In this document: positions 25,419 to 34,732 of the stretch, piece by piece
How the letters are laid out: each line of letters starts with the position of its first letter
Position numbering within the stretch: position 1 is the first letter of the stretch
DNA from: Mycobacterium gordonae
Lineage (GTDB): Bacteria > Actinomycetota > Actinomycetes > Mycobacteriales > Mycobacteriaceae
Reading direction: 5' to 3'
Assembly: GCF_017086405.1 (NCBI RefSeq)
Contig: NZ_CP070973.1
Location: 7,038,739-7,102,738, forward strand
DNA length: 64,000 nt
Notes under the pieces: model-generated
Seen by the model: only the letters and a program-made list of their open reading frames with translations
Told to the model about the DNA's origin: nothing
The model's database searches: none
Translations under genes and position numbers: made by a program

Positions 25419-27800
25419 TCAGGACATGTCGGTCAATGCGCTGTCGAGCAGTCCGGCCACGTAGCGCCAGTACAGGAAGTCGACGACCGCCGGACGTTGC
25501 GCCTCCGGGTCCGCCGCGGCGTAGGCCTGGTGCAGCGCCAGATCCCGGCTGTGCGCGGCGTAGGCATGGAAGGCTCGCAGGTGTGCGACTTCACGCCCGG
25601 TTGCCGTGCTGGTCATCGGCTTCATCAGGTCGAACCAGAGCATGTGCCGCTCGTCGTCGGGTGCTTTGGCATCCGCCGGCGCGGGCGGCAGCAGGTCCAC
25701 CAGATGTAGATCATCGGTCTCCTGCAGCTGAGCCGCGGCCGAGGGGTCCACGACTTCCAACCGCGGCCGGCCGACCATCTTGCCGCTCTCCGGGATGTCG
25801 TCGTCTTCGAGGATGACCTTGGCCGCACCCACGTCGGTGTTCGCCAACTGTTCGGCGGTGCCGATCACGGCGCGCAGCTTGAGGTCGTGGAACGCGGCCC
25901 AGCACTGAATCGCCATCGCCGGATAGGTTGCGCTGCGGGCCTTTTCGTCGACGGGCACATTGCGGTCGGCACTGGCCAAGTGCACCTTGGCAGGCAGCTC
26001 GACACCTTCCGGGATGTAGGCCAGACCGTAGCTGTTGGCCACCACGATCTCCCCGTCGGTCGTGACAGCGGTGACCCAGAAGAAGCCGTAGTCATCGTCA
26101 CCGCCGCTGTCTCGGGCGTTGAGCGCCGCCGCGACCCGGCGCGCCAACCGCAGCGGGTCCTTTTTGGCGCCGCGAGCCGAAGCTGCGGCCACCGCGTCGC
26201 GCGCGGCCCGGGCCGCCGAAACCGGAACCGACGGCAACGCCGTGACGTCGTCGGCCGGCGGGTTCTTGTCTTTCTGCGTGTCGTCCTTGCGCTCGGGCGG
26301 AGCCGGGCGGGCCGGTGCGGCGGAGTGGGCCGACGCCGCGCGAGGTGTCGCGGTCCCCGGTGCTCGGCCGGCCGCACCCAACGGCGCCCGCCCGCTCGCG
26401 GCACGCGATCCGACGCCTGATGCTGCTCCCGCGCCCGCGGTGGGCGCCGCACCCGAGGATGCGGCTCCCATTCCCAGCCCGGTCGAGGAGGAACGCGCCG
26501 CCGCCGGAATGCCGGTCGCCGCCGCCGGTGCCATGGCCGGGGAGGCATCGTCACCGCGATGCGACGGGCCAGAGCCGGCCGCCTGTCCGGGATGCGCCGG
26601 CGCGTCCACGGCGGCGGCGGGCTTGACGTGCGGGGTGTCGGTACCCGGGGTGGACGGCGTCGACGGCGTGCCCGGATCGGTGGGCAACGACGGCTGGCCT
26701 GGGGACGGCGGACCGACCGGTGCGGGAGCCGGCGCGGGTGCGGGTGCGGGTGCGGGTGCGGGTGCCGGGGTCACTTCCGTGGCCGGGCTACCCGGGGACG
26801 GCGCGGGCGCCGGTGCCGGCCTCGGAGTAGGCGTGGTCGGGTTGGCGGGCTTGTCGTCGGGCTTCGGATTGACCGGAGTGACCGGATTAGCCGGAATCGA
26901 CGGATTGACCGGGGTCACGGGCGTCGACGGGTTGAGCGGCGGGATGGGCGTGATAGGCGTCGACGGGTTCGCCGGGTTCACCGGCAGCGCCGGGTTCAGC
27001 GGGTCGTACGGGTTGGCCGGCACCGGCTCGAACGGCCTGGGCGTTATCGGGTTCACCGGTGTTCGGGGGTTCAGCGGGTCGTACGGGTTGGCCGGCACCG
27101 GCTCGAACGGCCTGGGCGTTATCGGGTTCACCGGTGTTCGGGGGTTCAGCGGGTCGTACGGGTTGGCCGGCACCGGCTCGAACGGCGTGGGGGCCGGGCC
27201 GACCGGAGTCGGCGTGCCCGGCGTGGGCACCACCAGGGTCGGCACTTCCGGCGTCGGCGGGGTCACCTGGCGCAGCAATTCCTCGAGCGCATTGTGCGGC
27301 GGCTTCCAATTCCTGGACTCCAGCACCTGCTCGGCGGCTTCGGCGATCAAAGTGGCATTCGCCTGGCGGGCCGCCCGGACGAGTGCATTGATTGCGTTCT
27401 GCCGCTCCTCGGGCTCGAGCTCGGTGTCATTCTCCAGGATGGAGATTTCCCGGTGGGTGCCGTCGACATTGTTGCCGATTTCCGATTTCGCTGCTGCGAT
27501 CAAATTGCCGACGTGCTGGTGCCAGGTGATAACGGTGGCGAGGTAATCCTGCAGCGTGCCCATTTCGTTGAGATTCGTGCCGAGGGCGCCGTTGGCGGCC
27601 CCGGCGGCGCCGCCGGTCCAGACGCCGCCGTGGAACACCTCGACCTGCTGGTGGCGGGCGGCGTCGATGACGTCGGTGACCTTGTGCAGCATCGCGTTGA
27701 AGGATTGGGCGCGGTCGTAGAAGGTGTCCTCGTCGGCCTCGGGCCAGCCGCCCTCCAGCATCTGACTGGCATATTCGCCTGTCGGTCGGGGAATGCCCAT
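25419..27800 (-). CDS. espK: ESX-1 secretion-associated protein EspK
   Basis: 793 residues (M. tuberculosis 729). The N-terminal 180 residues are helical with a WTGGAAG (WxG-like) turn. The middle (about 185-420) is a long Pro-rich linker with 25-residue tandem repeats, then Ala/Pro-rich sequence. The C-terminal domain from about residue 555 is folded (DYGFFWVTAVTTDGEIVVAN and after). EspK interacts with EspB and EccCb1 and acts as a chaperone in EspB secretion. Homologue of Rv3879c. Confidence 0.94.
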   Translation of the reverse strand: MGIPRPTGEYASQMLEGGWPEADEDTFYDRAQSFNAMLHKVTDVIDAARHQQVEVFHGGVWTGGAAGAANGALGTNLNEMGTLQDYLATVITWHQHVGNLIAAAKSEIGNNVDGTHREISILENDTELEPEERQNAINALVRAARQANATLIAEAAEQVLESRNWKPPHNALEELLRQVTPPTPEVPTLVVPTPGTPTPVGPAPTPFEPVPANPYDPLNPRTPVNPITPRPFEPVPANPYDPLNPRTPVNPITPRPFEPVPANPYDPLNPALPVNPANPSTPITPIPPLNPSTPVTPVNPSIPANPVTPVNPKPDDKPANPTTPTPRPAPAPAPSPGSPATEVTPAPAPAPAPAPAPAPAPVGPPSPGQPSLPTDPGTPSTPSTPGTDTPHVKPAAAVDAPAHPGQAAGSGPSHRGDDASPAMAPAAATGIPAAARSSSTGLGMGAASSGAAPTAGAGAASGVGSRAASGRAPLGAAGRAPGTATPRAASAHSAAPARPAPPERKDDTQKDKNPPADDVTALPSVPVSAARAARDAVAAASARGAKKDPLRLARRVAAALNARDSGGDDDYGFFWVTAVTTDGEIVVANSYGLAYIPEGVELPAKVHLASADRNVPVDEKARSATYPAMAIQCWAAFHDLKLRAVIGTAEQLANTDVGAAKVILEDDDIPESGKMVGRPRLEVVDPSAAAQLQETDDLHLVDLLPPAPADAKAPDDERHMLWFDLMKPMTSTATGREVAHLRAFHAYAAHSRDLALHQAYAAADPEAQRPAVVDFLYWRYVAGLLDSALTDMS
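26992..27186 (-). repeat. 75-bp tandem repeats inside espK
   Basis: About 2.6 near-identical copies of a 75-bp unit with a 75-bp period (GGGTTCAGC ends at 27000, 27075 and 27150). They encode PFEPVPANPYDPLNP followed by RTPVNPITPR. The repeat is in frame and lengthens the linker without disrupting the protein, and it is a likely site of length variation. Confidence 0.88.
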
Positions 27801-28027
27801 TGCCTACTCTCCTTGCAACGGCGGCCGCACGTCGCCGCGACTGCCGATTAGGTATCTGATTACCAAGCCTAACTGAGGCTAAAGTGTGCTGGCTGCGGCA
27901 ATTTCGGGCTTCGATGGCCGGTTAATCGGCAGTACACATTCGCCAATTGATCCGGCGCCGACTTGGCGCGAAGGTACGCACAATGCCACGGCGTGTCGCT
28001 GTACAAACGCGGACACTCACGCGCATT

Positions 28028-28375
28028 TCAGCCGTGGTTATTCCCCGCGGCCTTGGTCATGGCCTCAAGCGCCGCGGTGAGCTGTTCGCCGGCGGCCGAG
28101 TTGTACTGCATCGCCGCCTGCTGCGCGTTCTGCAGGGCCTCGTTGATCCGCGCCCCGACGACCTCGGCGCCCAGCTCCTTGATCAGGCCCTCGTTGATGC
28201 GCACACCGGTGAGCCACTGGTGCCCGTTGATGGTCACCTCGACCGTCTCGGCTTCGTCTTCGCCCCGGAAGTTGCCGTTGTTCATCCGGTTCAGCGTGCC
28301 CTCCAGGGCCTGCTGAAACCGCGCTGCCAGCGCCAGGGCCGCCGCGACATGCGGTTCCATCTCCATGTCGGTCAC
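28028..28375 (-). CDS. espL: ESX-1 secretion-associated protein EspL
   Basis: 115 residues from the GTG at 28375, the same length as Rv3880c. It is a YbaB/EbfC-like small protein (ETVEVTINGHQWLTGVRI). The GTG overlaps the espB stop as GTGA, so the two are coupled. An upstream extension is possible in the ORF but would lie inside espB. EspL stabilises ESX-1 substrates such as EspE in M. marinum; that is family knowledge. Confidence 0.93.
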   Translation of the reverse strand: MTDMEMEPHVAAALALAARFQQALEGTLNRMNNGNFRGEDEAETVEVTINGHQWLTGVRINEGLIKELGAEVVGARINEALQNAQQAAMQYNSAAGEQLTAALEAMTKAAGNNHG

Positions 28376-29757
28376 TTCGACTCCTTCATGTCTTGCCGGC
28401 GGCGTTGACCGATAACAGCTTCGGTCCACGCCCTGTCTTCGGTGTAGAGCGCTTCGTCATCCTGTTGTGCGCCTTTGGATTTGGACCCTCCCCCGCCCTG
28501 GCCGTGCCCACCCATCGGCATGCCCATGCCGCCGCCGGAGGCCGCGCCACGACCCGCGGCACCGCTCTGACCGACGCCGCCGAGCTCGCCTGCGCCCGCG
28601 GGCCGCACCGATTCGCCGGCATCCAGGCCACCAGTCGCCGGCGCCAGCGGCATCGACGGCATCCCACCGCCACCGCCGCCGCCGAGCGACATCGGTTTCA
28701 TCCCAGGCTCTTTGCCCAAGCTGGCAGCGGCTTCCCGAGCGGAGGCCAGGTCCGCGCCCACGCCTGACGGCATGCCGCCACCGGCACCACCTCCGGTGGG
28801 CGGAATCATCGGCGCCTGCATACCGGATCCGGCGCCGCCGCCGGCCATGGCGGCGGCCTGCATCACCTGGTTGGGAATCAGGCCCGGTGTCTGCGGCGGC
28901 GGTGGCGGGTCGATCTTGACGGCGGCCGGTGGCTTGGGCGGGTTCACCGCTTCCAGTTGCGCCTTGGTGTTGTACTCGTTGAGCACCTCTTCGGACTTGG
29001 TCTGGTACTCCGCGTACAGCTTGATGGCCTGGTCCTTGTAGGCCGGATCCTTGGACAGCTCTTCAAGTTTCGCGATGTCGGCCAACGTCGGATGCGACCG
29101 CCTGGCCCACACCTGTAGCTGGGCGATGTACTGTCCCTGCTTGGCCAGCGAGGTCGCCAATTTGGCCATGTGGGTGATCCACTCCCGCTGCTGATCCAGC
29201 GATGCCTCGCACGCCGTGGCGGCGTCACCCGTCCAGTTCTCGAAGACGCGGAATCGCTTGGTGTCGCCCTGCAGGGCGAAGCTGAGTTGGTTCCATGCGT
29301 CGGCAAAGCCGGCCAGCGACGCACCCTGGTCACCGGACTCGAGTTTCGTAGCGGCGGCCTTGAGGTCGGTGAAACCGTCGTCACCGGCGCCGGCTACCTG
29401 CGCGGTGTCCTGCAGGCTGGCCGAGCTGTCGCCGCCCGCGCCGCCCGCGGACTCTCCGGCCACCTCTCCGCCGTCGCTGTCCAGAGCCTGCGCACTTTCT
29501 TCATCGACGTCCCCGTAAGCCTTGGCCGCGTTGCGCAAGGACGTCGCCAGACGCTGCCGCTCCCGGTGCCCTGCACCAAGAAAGTCCACCATATTGCCGG
29601 CCGACAACGAGAGTTGTTGGGCCGCGTTCTTGGCAGCGGTGAGACCGCACGGTGCCGTCGGTGCGTTGTTGGGCGGGGTGGCCATCGGCGCTTCGACCTC
29701 GTTTGCCCGCGACAGAATCTCCTGCTGATCCACGTTGACGGTCTGCGGCTGAGTCAT
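28372..29757 (-). CDS. espB: ESX-1 substrate EspB
   Basis: 461 residues (M. tuberculosis 460). The N-terminal PE-PPE-like helical bundle carries the WTG turn (FENWTGDAA, about residue 178). A Pro/Gly-rich C-terminal tail follows, of the kind trimmed by MycP1 after export. EspB forms ring-shaped oligomers outside the cell and binds phospholipids. It lies 80 bp downstream of eccE1 and is coupled to espL. Confidence 0.96.
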   Translation of the reverse strand: MTQPQTVNVDQQEILSRANEVEAPMATPPNNAPTAPCGLTAAKNAAQQLSLSAGNMVDFLGAGHRERQRLATSLRNAAKAYGDVDEESAQALDSDGGEVAGESAGGAGGDSSASLQDTAQVAGAGDDGFTDLKAAATKLESGDQGASLAGFADAWNQLSFALQGDTKRFRVFENWTGDAATACEASLDQQREWITHMAKLATSLAKQGQYIAQLQVWARRSHPTLADIAKLEELSKDPAYKDQAIKLYAEYQTKSEEVLNEYNTKAQLEAVNPPKPPAAVKIDPPPPPQTPGLIPNQVMQAAAMAGGGAGSGMQAPMIPPTGGGAGGGMPSGVGADLASAREAAASLGKEPGMKPMSLGGGGGGGMPSMPLAPATGGLDAGESVRPAGAGELGGVGQSGAAGRGAASGGGMGMPMGGHGQGGGGSKSKGAQQDDEALYTEDRAWTEAVIGQRRRQDMKESK

Positions 29758-29837
29758 ATCGGATCGTCCTCCTTAATGCTCTAACCATTATCGTCGCTAA
29801 AATTCGAGGTTCTTGCACCAATAATCGTCAACGATCG

Positions 29838-31235
29838 CTACGTCGGTAAGGCCAGTTGGTAGCGGCTTTCCTCGGGCGGGGAAACACGGCGGATCGGCAA
29901 CTGACGGTGACGCGGCGTGCTGACCATGTTGTGGCGCAGGACGACTTTGTCCACCCCGGGGTGCGGGCCGAGATAGGTGGTCGCGTTCGGCCAAACCACT
30001 TTGGCCACCGGACCCACCTGCGCGCCGATCAGCCGCGCGAACTCCTCGAAGTGCGGCCCGACGGTCACGTGCGCCCCCGCCGCCGCAGCGCGCACCACGA
30101 ACTGGGTGAACGTCTGGGCGTCACCCAGGTTGAGGCTGGCGTCGATGTCGTCAAAGGGCAGGTACACGTGGCACCGGTTCACCGTTTCGCCGACCAGCAC
30201 GCCGGCCGACCCGATCGGAAGCTGACAGTGCCGGTCGGCGACGAGGTTCTGGCCGGTCAGGGCCGGGCGCTGGCCGCCGTACAGCCGGGTGAAGCCGCGT
30301 GGTGTCTTGGGTTTGCCCGTCGTGGTGAGCAGCACCGTCGCCCGCGGCGGCATGCCGGGCCTGATGCGCACCCGGGTAACCGTGCGGTCGGCCCGCGCCG
30401 ACCACCACAGGTCCGGGCCGCCCGGGGCGGTGTAAGCCGCGGTGTAGGAGTCGCGTCCCTTGATCATCGACCACTTCTCCCGCACGAAGCCCTCGAAGCC
30501 GATGTCGATGGCGTGGTCATAGTCATCGAAGCTGCGCCCGCACACCGCGTCCACGCCGTGGCTGGCCAGGTTGTCGGCGATGCGGGTCGCCGAGGCCACC
30601 AAGTAGCGCGCCAGGCCGGCGACGCCCTCGTCCCGGCGCTGAGCAGACTTGCGAGTGAGTTCCGGGTGGGCACGCAGCATGATCCAGCTCCGGCGATGCG
30701 CCGGGGCCGGATCGGCGCCGATCACCTGCTGATACAGATTCACCACGTCCGGGCTGGCGGCTCTGCCGACCCGGAAGCCGGCCGAGACGATATCGGCCTC
30801 GAGATCCGGGCAGTGCACTTCCAGCAGGTGTTCCAGCAGTCGGGTGTCCAGCACGTCATCGGTGTGGGCCTTCCCGTCGACGATCACCGTCGGGGTGAAC
30901 GGTCGCGGCTTGAGCTCGATGACGGCGATCAGGTGGCTGCGTCGCCACCGGACCGCGACGTGATCGCCCGGTTTCACGGTGGCCCCGACCTCGGGCTCGG
31001 ACGGAATGTCCGGTGGTTTGCGGCGACGGCGCAGCCACGCGAAAACCGTTGCCACCCAACCGGTCATGCGGCGTCCGAAGAACGTGACGAACGCGATGAC
31101 GGCACCCAACGAGGCCAGCGCAATGCCGGTCCACCAATATCTCGTCGGCAGGAACCACAAGATGGCCGCCGGTGCCAGCACCGCCAACACCAGTGTGTGC
31201 CCGGTGGTGAACTTGAGGCGGACCGGGCTCGTCAT
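29838..31235 (-). CDS. eccE1: ESX-1 core membrane protein EccE1
   Basis: 465 residues (M. tuberculosis 462). Two N-terminal membrane helices at about 12-30 and 37-56 (VLAVLAPAAILWFLP and IALASLGAVIAFVTFF) precede a cytosolic glycosyltransferase-like domain. EccE sits at the outer edge of the ESX membrane complex next to MycP. The start ATG overlaps the mycP1 stop (ATGA). Confidence 0.95.
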   Translation of the reverse strand: MTSPVRLKFTTGHTLVLAVLAPAAILWFLPTRYWWTGIALASLGAVIAFVTFFGRRMTGWVATVFAWLRRRRKPPDIPSEPEVGATVKPGDHVAVRWRRSHLIAVIELKPRPFTPTVIVDGKAHTDDVLDTRLLEHLLEVHCPDLEADIVSAGFRVGRAASPDVVNLYQQVIGADPAPAHRRSWIMLRAHPELTRKSAQRRDEGVAGLARYLVASATRIADNLASHGVDAVCGRSFDDYDHAIDIGFEGFVREKWSMIKGRDSYTAAYTAPGGPDLWWSARADRTVTRVRIRPGMPPRATVLLTTTGKPKTPRGFTRLYGGQRPALTGQNLVADRHCQLPIGSAGVLVGETVNRCHVYLPFDDIDASLNLGDAQTFTQFVVRAAAAGAHVTVGPHFEEFARLIGAQVGPVAKVVWPNATTYLGPHPGVDKVVLRHNMVSTPRHRQLPIRRVSPPEESRYQLALPT

Positions 31236-32587
31236 CGCCGGCGCCTCAACGCCCGCGCGGCCAGTGAGCCGAGCGCCAGAGCCACTAGCAGACCACCGAT
31301 CGCCAGGGTGACCACGGTGATCGGCAGCCGGTCCGGGGCGGGCGCCAACACCGGCGGGGGCATCCGGCGAACGTTGTAGGGCATGGTGCCGCGGCCAGGC
31401 ACGATGTCCCAGGTCAACGCCGCGAGCGCGTTGACGACGCCGTTACCGACCAGGTCGTCCACCCCCCCACCCGGGTGTCGCGCGGTAGCCTCGATCCGCT
31501 GCATCACCTGGGGTGCGGTCAATTCCGGAAACCGTTGCCGCACCAGCGCCGCCACCCCCGAGACGAAGGCCGCGGCGAACGACGTGCCGGCGATCGGCAC
31601 TGGGCCTTCCTTGCCCTGCAGCGCGTTGACCGGGTCGCCACGGTCGCCGAGTGATTCGATGTTCTCCGCGGGAGCCGCCACGTCGACCCACGGTCCATGC
31701 ATCGAGAAGGTACTGGGGACGCCCGTTTGACCGATCCCACCGACAGCGATCACCGATCCGGCGTACCACGCCGGGGTGACGACGGTCTGCACCTTGTTCC
31801 ACCCGCGCGGGTCGCCGGGATTGGCCGCATCAGGAAGCGGGTTCTGCGCGCAGTCGCCGCCGGTGTTGCCGGCCGCGACGACGACCACCGCGTTTTTGAC
31901 GTTCACCGCGTAGTCGATCGCGGCACCCAGGCTGGCCTCGTCGATCGGCTTGGTCACCTTGTAGCAGGCGGCTTCGCTGATGTTGATCACGTTGGCGCCC
32001 AGGTTGGCGGCGTGCACCACCGCCCGGGCCAGGCTGCGGATCGAACCGGCGGCCGGGGTGGCGTTGGGATCGTTCGGATTCGATTGCGTGCCAACGGGTT
32101 CGAAGGCCTCTGAGGTCTGGCGAATGGAGAGCAGCCGAACGTCCGGCGCGACGCCGATGAACCCGTCGGTGGGGGCGGGTCGGCCGCCAATGATGGCCGC
32201 GGTGAGGGTGCCGTGGGCGTCACAGTCGGACAGTCCGTTGCCGGCCTGGTCGACGAAGTCGCCGCCGGGCTCGGCCGGCACGCGGGGCGAGGCGTTGACG
32301 CCGGTGTCGATCACGGCGACGGTGACCCCCGCACCGGTGGCGAACTTGTGGGCTTCGGCGACACCGATGTAGGAGTTGCTCCACGGCGGATCGTGGAAGG
32401 TGGAATCCGGCAGGACCGTGGGGCCCGAGCATTGGACGCGCTGTTCGGTGGGCTGATCGGGTCCGGTCACGTCCGGCGGCAGCGCTCCCGGGTCGATCGG
32501 GGGCGGAGTGATTGCCAGGGCAGGAGGCGCGGTGAATGGTGCCGTAGCGACGGCCAACGCCACCGTCATCAGCAAGATCCGGTGCAC
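31232..32587 (-). CDS. mycP1: ESX-1 mycosin subtilisin-like protease MycP1
   Basis: 451 residues from the GTG at 32587, which gives a clean signal peptide (VHRILLMTVALAVATA to PPALA). The catalytic triad is Asp94 (VIDTGV), His125 (CDAHGT) and Ser336 (GTSFAAA), with the oxyanion Asn241. A C-terminal membrane helix (about 425-445) anchors it. It cleaves EspB and caps the ESX-1 core. It is the first gene of the leftward ESX-1 arm mycP1-eccE1-espB-espL-espK-espJ. Confidence 0.96.
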   Translation of the reverse strand: MHRILLMTVALAVATAPFTAPPALAITPPPIDPGALPPDVTGPDQPTEQRVQCSGPTVLPDSTFHDPPWSNSYIGVAEAHKFATGAGVTVAVIDTGVNASPRVPAEPGGDFVDQAGNGLSDCDAHGTLTAAIIGGRPAPTDGFIGVAPDVRLLSIRQTSEAFEPVGTQSNPNDPNATPAAGSIRSLARAVVHAANLGANVINISEAACYKVTKPIDEASLGAAIDYAVNVKNAVVVVAAGNTGGDCAQNPLPDAANPGDPRGWNKVQTVVTPAWYAGSVIAVGGIGQTGVPSTFSMHGPWVDVAAPAENIESLGDRGDPVNALQGKEGPVPIAGTSFAAAFVSGVAALVRQRFPELTAPQVMQRIEATARHPGGGVDDLVGNGVVNALAALTWDIVPGRGTMPYNVRRMPPPVLAPAPDRLPITVVTLAIGGLLVALALGSLAARALRRRR

Positions 32588-32992
32588 CCCCGAATCACTC
32601 CGTTCATTGAGTTCGTGCGGCGTGTCAAACCCTGGCAGCAGTTTAGACGTAACGGGTGCGTAAACGGCACTAATCGAGCTGTCGGGTCGGGGCGCGCTGG
32701 GCGAAAGGCGGCGGGGGTGGCCTGCGGCCTGGCCCGCGTGGGTGCCCCCGGCCCGTCGCCGGCACCGGGCCGGGTACGGACGAAGCGCCGCCTTGCGGTT
32801 AAAGTTATTGTCCAACATAGCCTTTCGCGGCAGCGCCGCGTCCTACTCAGCGCACGGATGGATCCAAGCGGCGCCCCTGCCGGGTGTGACGAGGGCAGTG
32901 CGGGCCAGCAAAGCCGACACTCCGACACATCGGGCGCAGTATCGATGACCAGCCGACGATATCGGCGGGATCAACGGTGCAGGAGGGTCCCG
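32588..32992. other. Divergent intergenic region between mycP1 and the inserted genes
   Basis: 405 bases with no convincing gene. They contain a perfect 9-bp GC hairpin, CCCGGCCCG (32747-32755) with CGGGCCGGG (32766-32774). AT-richer patches near 32640-32660 and 32807-32830 could hold the leftward mycP1 and rightward membrane-protein promoters. Confidence 0.5.
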
Positions 32993-33457
32993 ATGAAAAT
33001 CACGCACGTGCTGGCGATGGTCATCGGCTTGGCCGCAATCCTGGGCGGCGCGTACTACATCACCGTGGCCCCGGTGACGTGCCACCAAAAGGTGGTCCAC
33101 CCCGGCGAGAACTGCAGGGACTACCGGAACGGCACCCGGTCGTACGAACGCGTACGAAGCGTCCAACACAGCATGGGTTGGATCCTCATCGCAATCGGCT
33201 CGGGCGTGACGATCGGGGCGATCGTCCGCGCGATCAAGGGCACCCCACACCGTCCCGCGGCACCGCGGAACTACCTGCCGCCAGCCCGCCCCGGGCCATG
33301 CCCGCCGCCCGGCGGGTCTTACCCGCCGCAGGGCACTCCGCAGCAGTACCCGCCACTCCCTCGCGGCCAGCCCTACTATCCGCCGCCGCAGTACCCACCG
33401 CCGGGCTACCCGCCGCCCGGGCCACCCCCGGCCGCCCCGGTAATACGGGCCGGCTGA
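32993..33457 (+). CDS. Small two-helix membrane protein with proline-rich tail, not in the H37Rv locus
   Basis: 154 residues with AGGAGGG 6-7 nt before the ATG. A membrane helix at about 5-25 (VLAMVIGLAAILGGAYYI) is followed by a short outside loop with two cysteines (Cys30 and Cys42), then a second helix at about 62-80. From residue 95 the tail is Pro/Tyr/Gly-rich (PPPQYPPPGYPPPGPPP). The loop resembles other small mycobacterial membrane proteins with a C-to-PG-to-C pattern. Function unknown. It lies between mycP1 and the thiolase, where H37Rv has no gene. Confidence 0.8.
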   Translation: MKITHVLAMVIGLAAILGGAYYITVAPVTCHQKVVHPGENCRDYRNGTRSYERVRSVQHSMGWILIAIGSGVTIGAIVRAIKGTPHRPAAPRNYLPPARPGPCPPPGGSYPPQGTPQQYPPLPRGQPYYPPPQYPPPGYPPPGPPPAAPVIRAG

Positions 33458-33554
33458 CTTCGGCGCGACTGCGTTACATCACAGATTACTATTGTAAATA
33501 CCGTACTTGCTACGATAGGGCCTGATCCCCCGGCAGGAAGTGCGAGGTTAGACC

Positions 33555-34730
33555 ATGGCCACACCCGTAATCGTCGGCGCCGTCCGGACGGCCATCGGCC
33601 GGTCCTTCAAGGGCACGCTCGTCAACACCCCGCCAGAGACGCTGATCACCGCGGTGCTGCCCGAGGTGGTGCGCCGCTCCGGCGTCGACCCCGCCGACAT
33701 CGACGACCTTATCTTCGCCGAATCCCACTACGGCGGCGGTGATCTCGCCCGCTACGCGGCCAGCGCCACCGGCCTCGAGCACGTGCCCGGCCAGTCGGTG
33801 AACCGGCACTGCGCCGGCAGCCTGACCGCGATCGGCAACGCCGCGGCGCAGATCGGCTCCGGAATGGAGCGGGTGCTGATCGCCGGGGGCGTGCAGTCGC
33901 TGTCCATGACGCCGCTGACCAACTGGCGCATCCCCGGCCCCGAGCTGAAATTCGAGGAGCGCTGGATGCCACCCACCCACGTCGAGACGCCGGACGCCCC
34001 CGCCAAGGACATGTCGATCACCGTCGGGTGGAACACCGCGCAGTCGGTCGGCATCAGCCGCGAGGAGATGGACGCCTGGGCGGCCCGCTCGCACCAACGT
34101 GCCGTAGCCGCGCAGGACGCCGGCAAGTTCGCCGACGAGATCCTGCCGCTGAAGATCACCCAGTTCGACGGCTCGGTAACCGAGTTCGCCGTCGACGAGC
34201 ACCCTCGCCGCGATACCACGGTGGAGAAGCTGGCCGCCCTGAAGGTGCTGCACCCGGAGATCGAGGGCTTCTCGATCACCGCCGGCAACAGCAGCGGGAC
34301 CAATGACGCCGCCGCGGCGGTGGCGTTGGTGGACGCCGACTATGCCGCCGCGCAGGGCTTGACCGTGATGGGCACCGTGCGCGCCTGGGCTGCCGCCGGT
34401 GTGGCGCCCCGGGACTGTGGGTTGGGCGCGGTCAAGGTGATCGGCACGGTGCTGCAGCGAGCCGGGCTCTCAGTCGACGACGTGGCGTTGTGGGAGATCA
34501 ACGAAGCGTTCGCCTCGGTCCCGATCGCCGCCTGCCGGGAGTACGGCATCGACGAGAAGAAGGTGAACTTCTCCGGCAGCGGCTGCAGTCTCGGTCACCC
34601 GATCGCGGCGTCCGGCGCGCGGATGGTGACCACGCTGACCTATGAACTGATGCGCCGCGGCGGCGGGATCGGCGTAGCCGCGATGTGCGCGGGCGGCGGT
34701 CAGGGCGGGGCGGTCGTCGTCGAGGTGTAG
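33555..34730 (+). CDS. Thiolase (acetyl-CoA C-acyltransferase, FadA-like)
   Basis: 391 residues, full length for a degradative or biosynthetic thiolase. The active residues are present: Cys86 (NRHCAGSL), His348 (GCSLGHPIAASG) and Cys378 (CAGGGQGG). It should cleave or condense 3-ketoacyl-CoA; chain-length preference cannot be read. It follows an AT-rich 97-bp gap with its own likely promoter. It ends 2 bp from the end of the convergent eccA2. It is inserted between ESX-1 and ESX-2 and has no obvious link to secretion. Confidence 0.93.
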   Translation: MATPVIVGAVRTAIGRSFKGTLVNTPPETLITAVLPEVVRRSGVDPADIDDLIFAESHYGGGDLARYAASATGLEHVPGQSVNRHCAGSLTAIGNAAAQIGSGMERVLIAGGVQSLSMTPLTNWRIPGPELKFEERWMPPTHVETPDAPAKDMSITVGWNTAQSVGISREEMDAWAARSHQRAVAAQDAGKFADEILPLKITQFDGSVTEFAVDEHPRRDTTVEKLAALKVLHPEIEGFSITAGNSSGTNDAAAAVALVDADYAAAQGLTVMGTVRAWAAAGVAPRDCGLGAVKVIGTVLQRAGLSVDDVALWEINEAFASVPIAACREYGIDEKKVNFSGSGCSLGHPIAASGARMVTTLTYELMRRGGGIGVAAMCAGGGQGGAVVVEV

Positions 34731-34732
34731 CC

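Noticed and set aside
26559..27851. Plus-strand ORF opposite espK with Arg/Gly-rich repeats
   Set aside because: It is the antisense reading of the EspK proline linker repeats.
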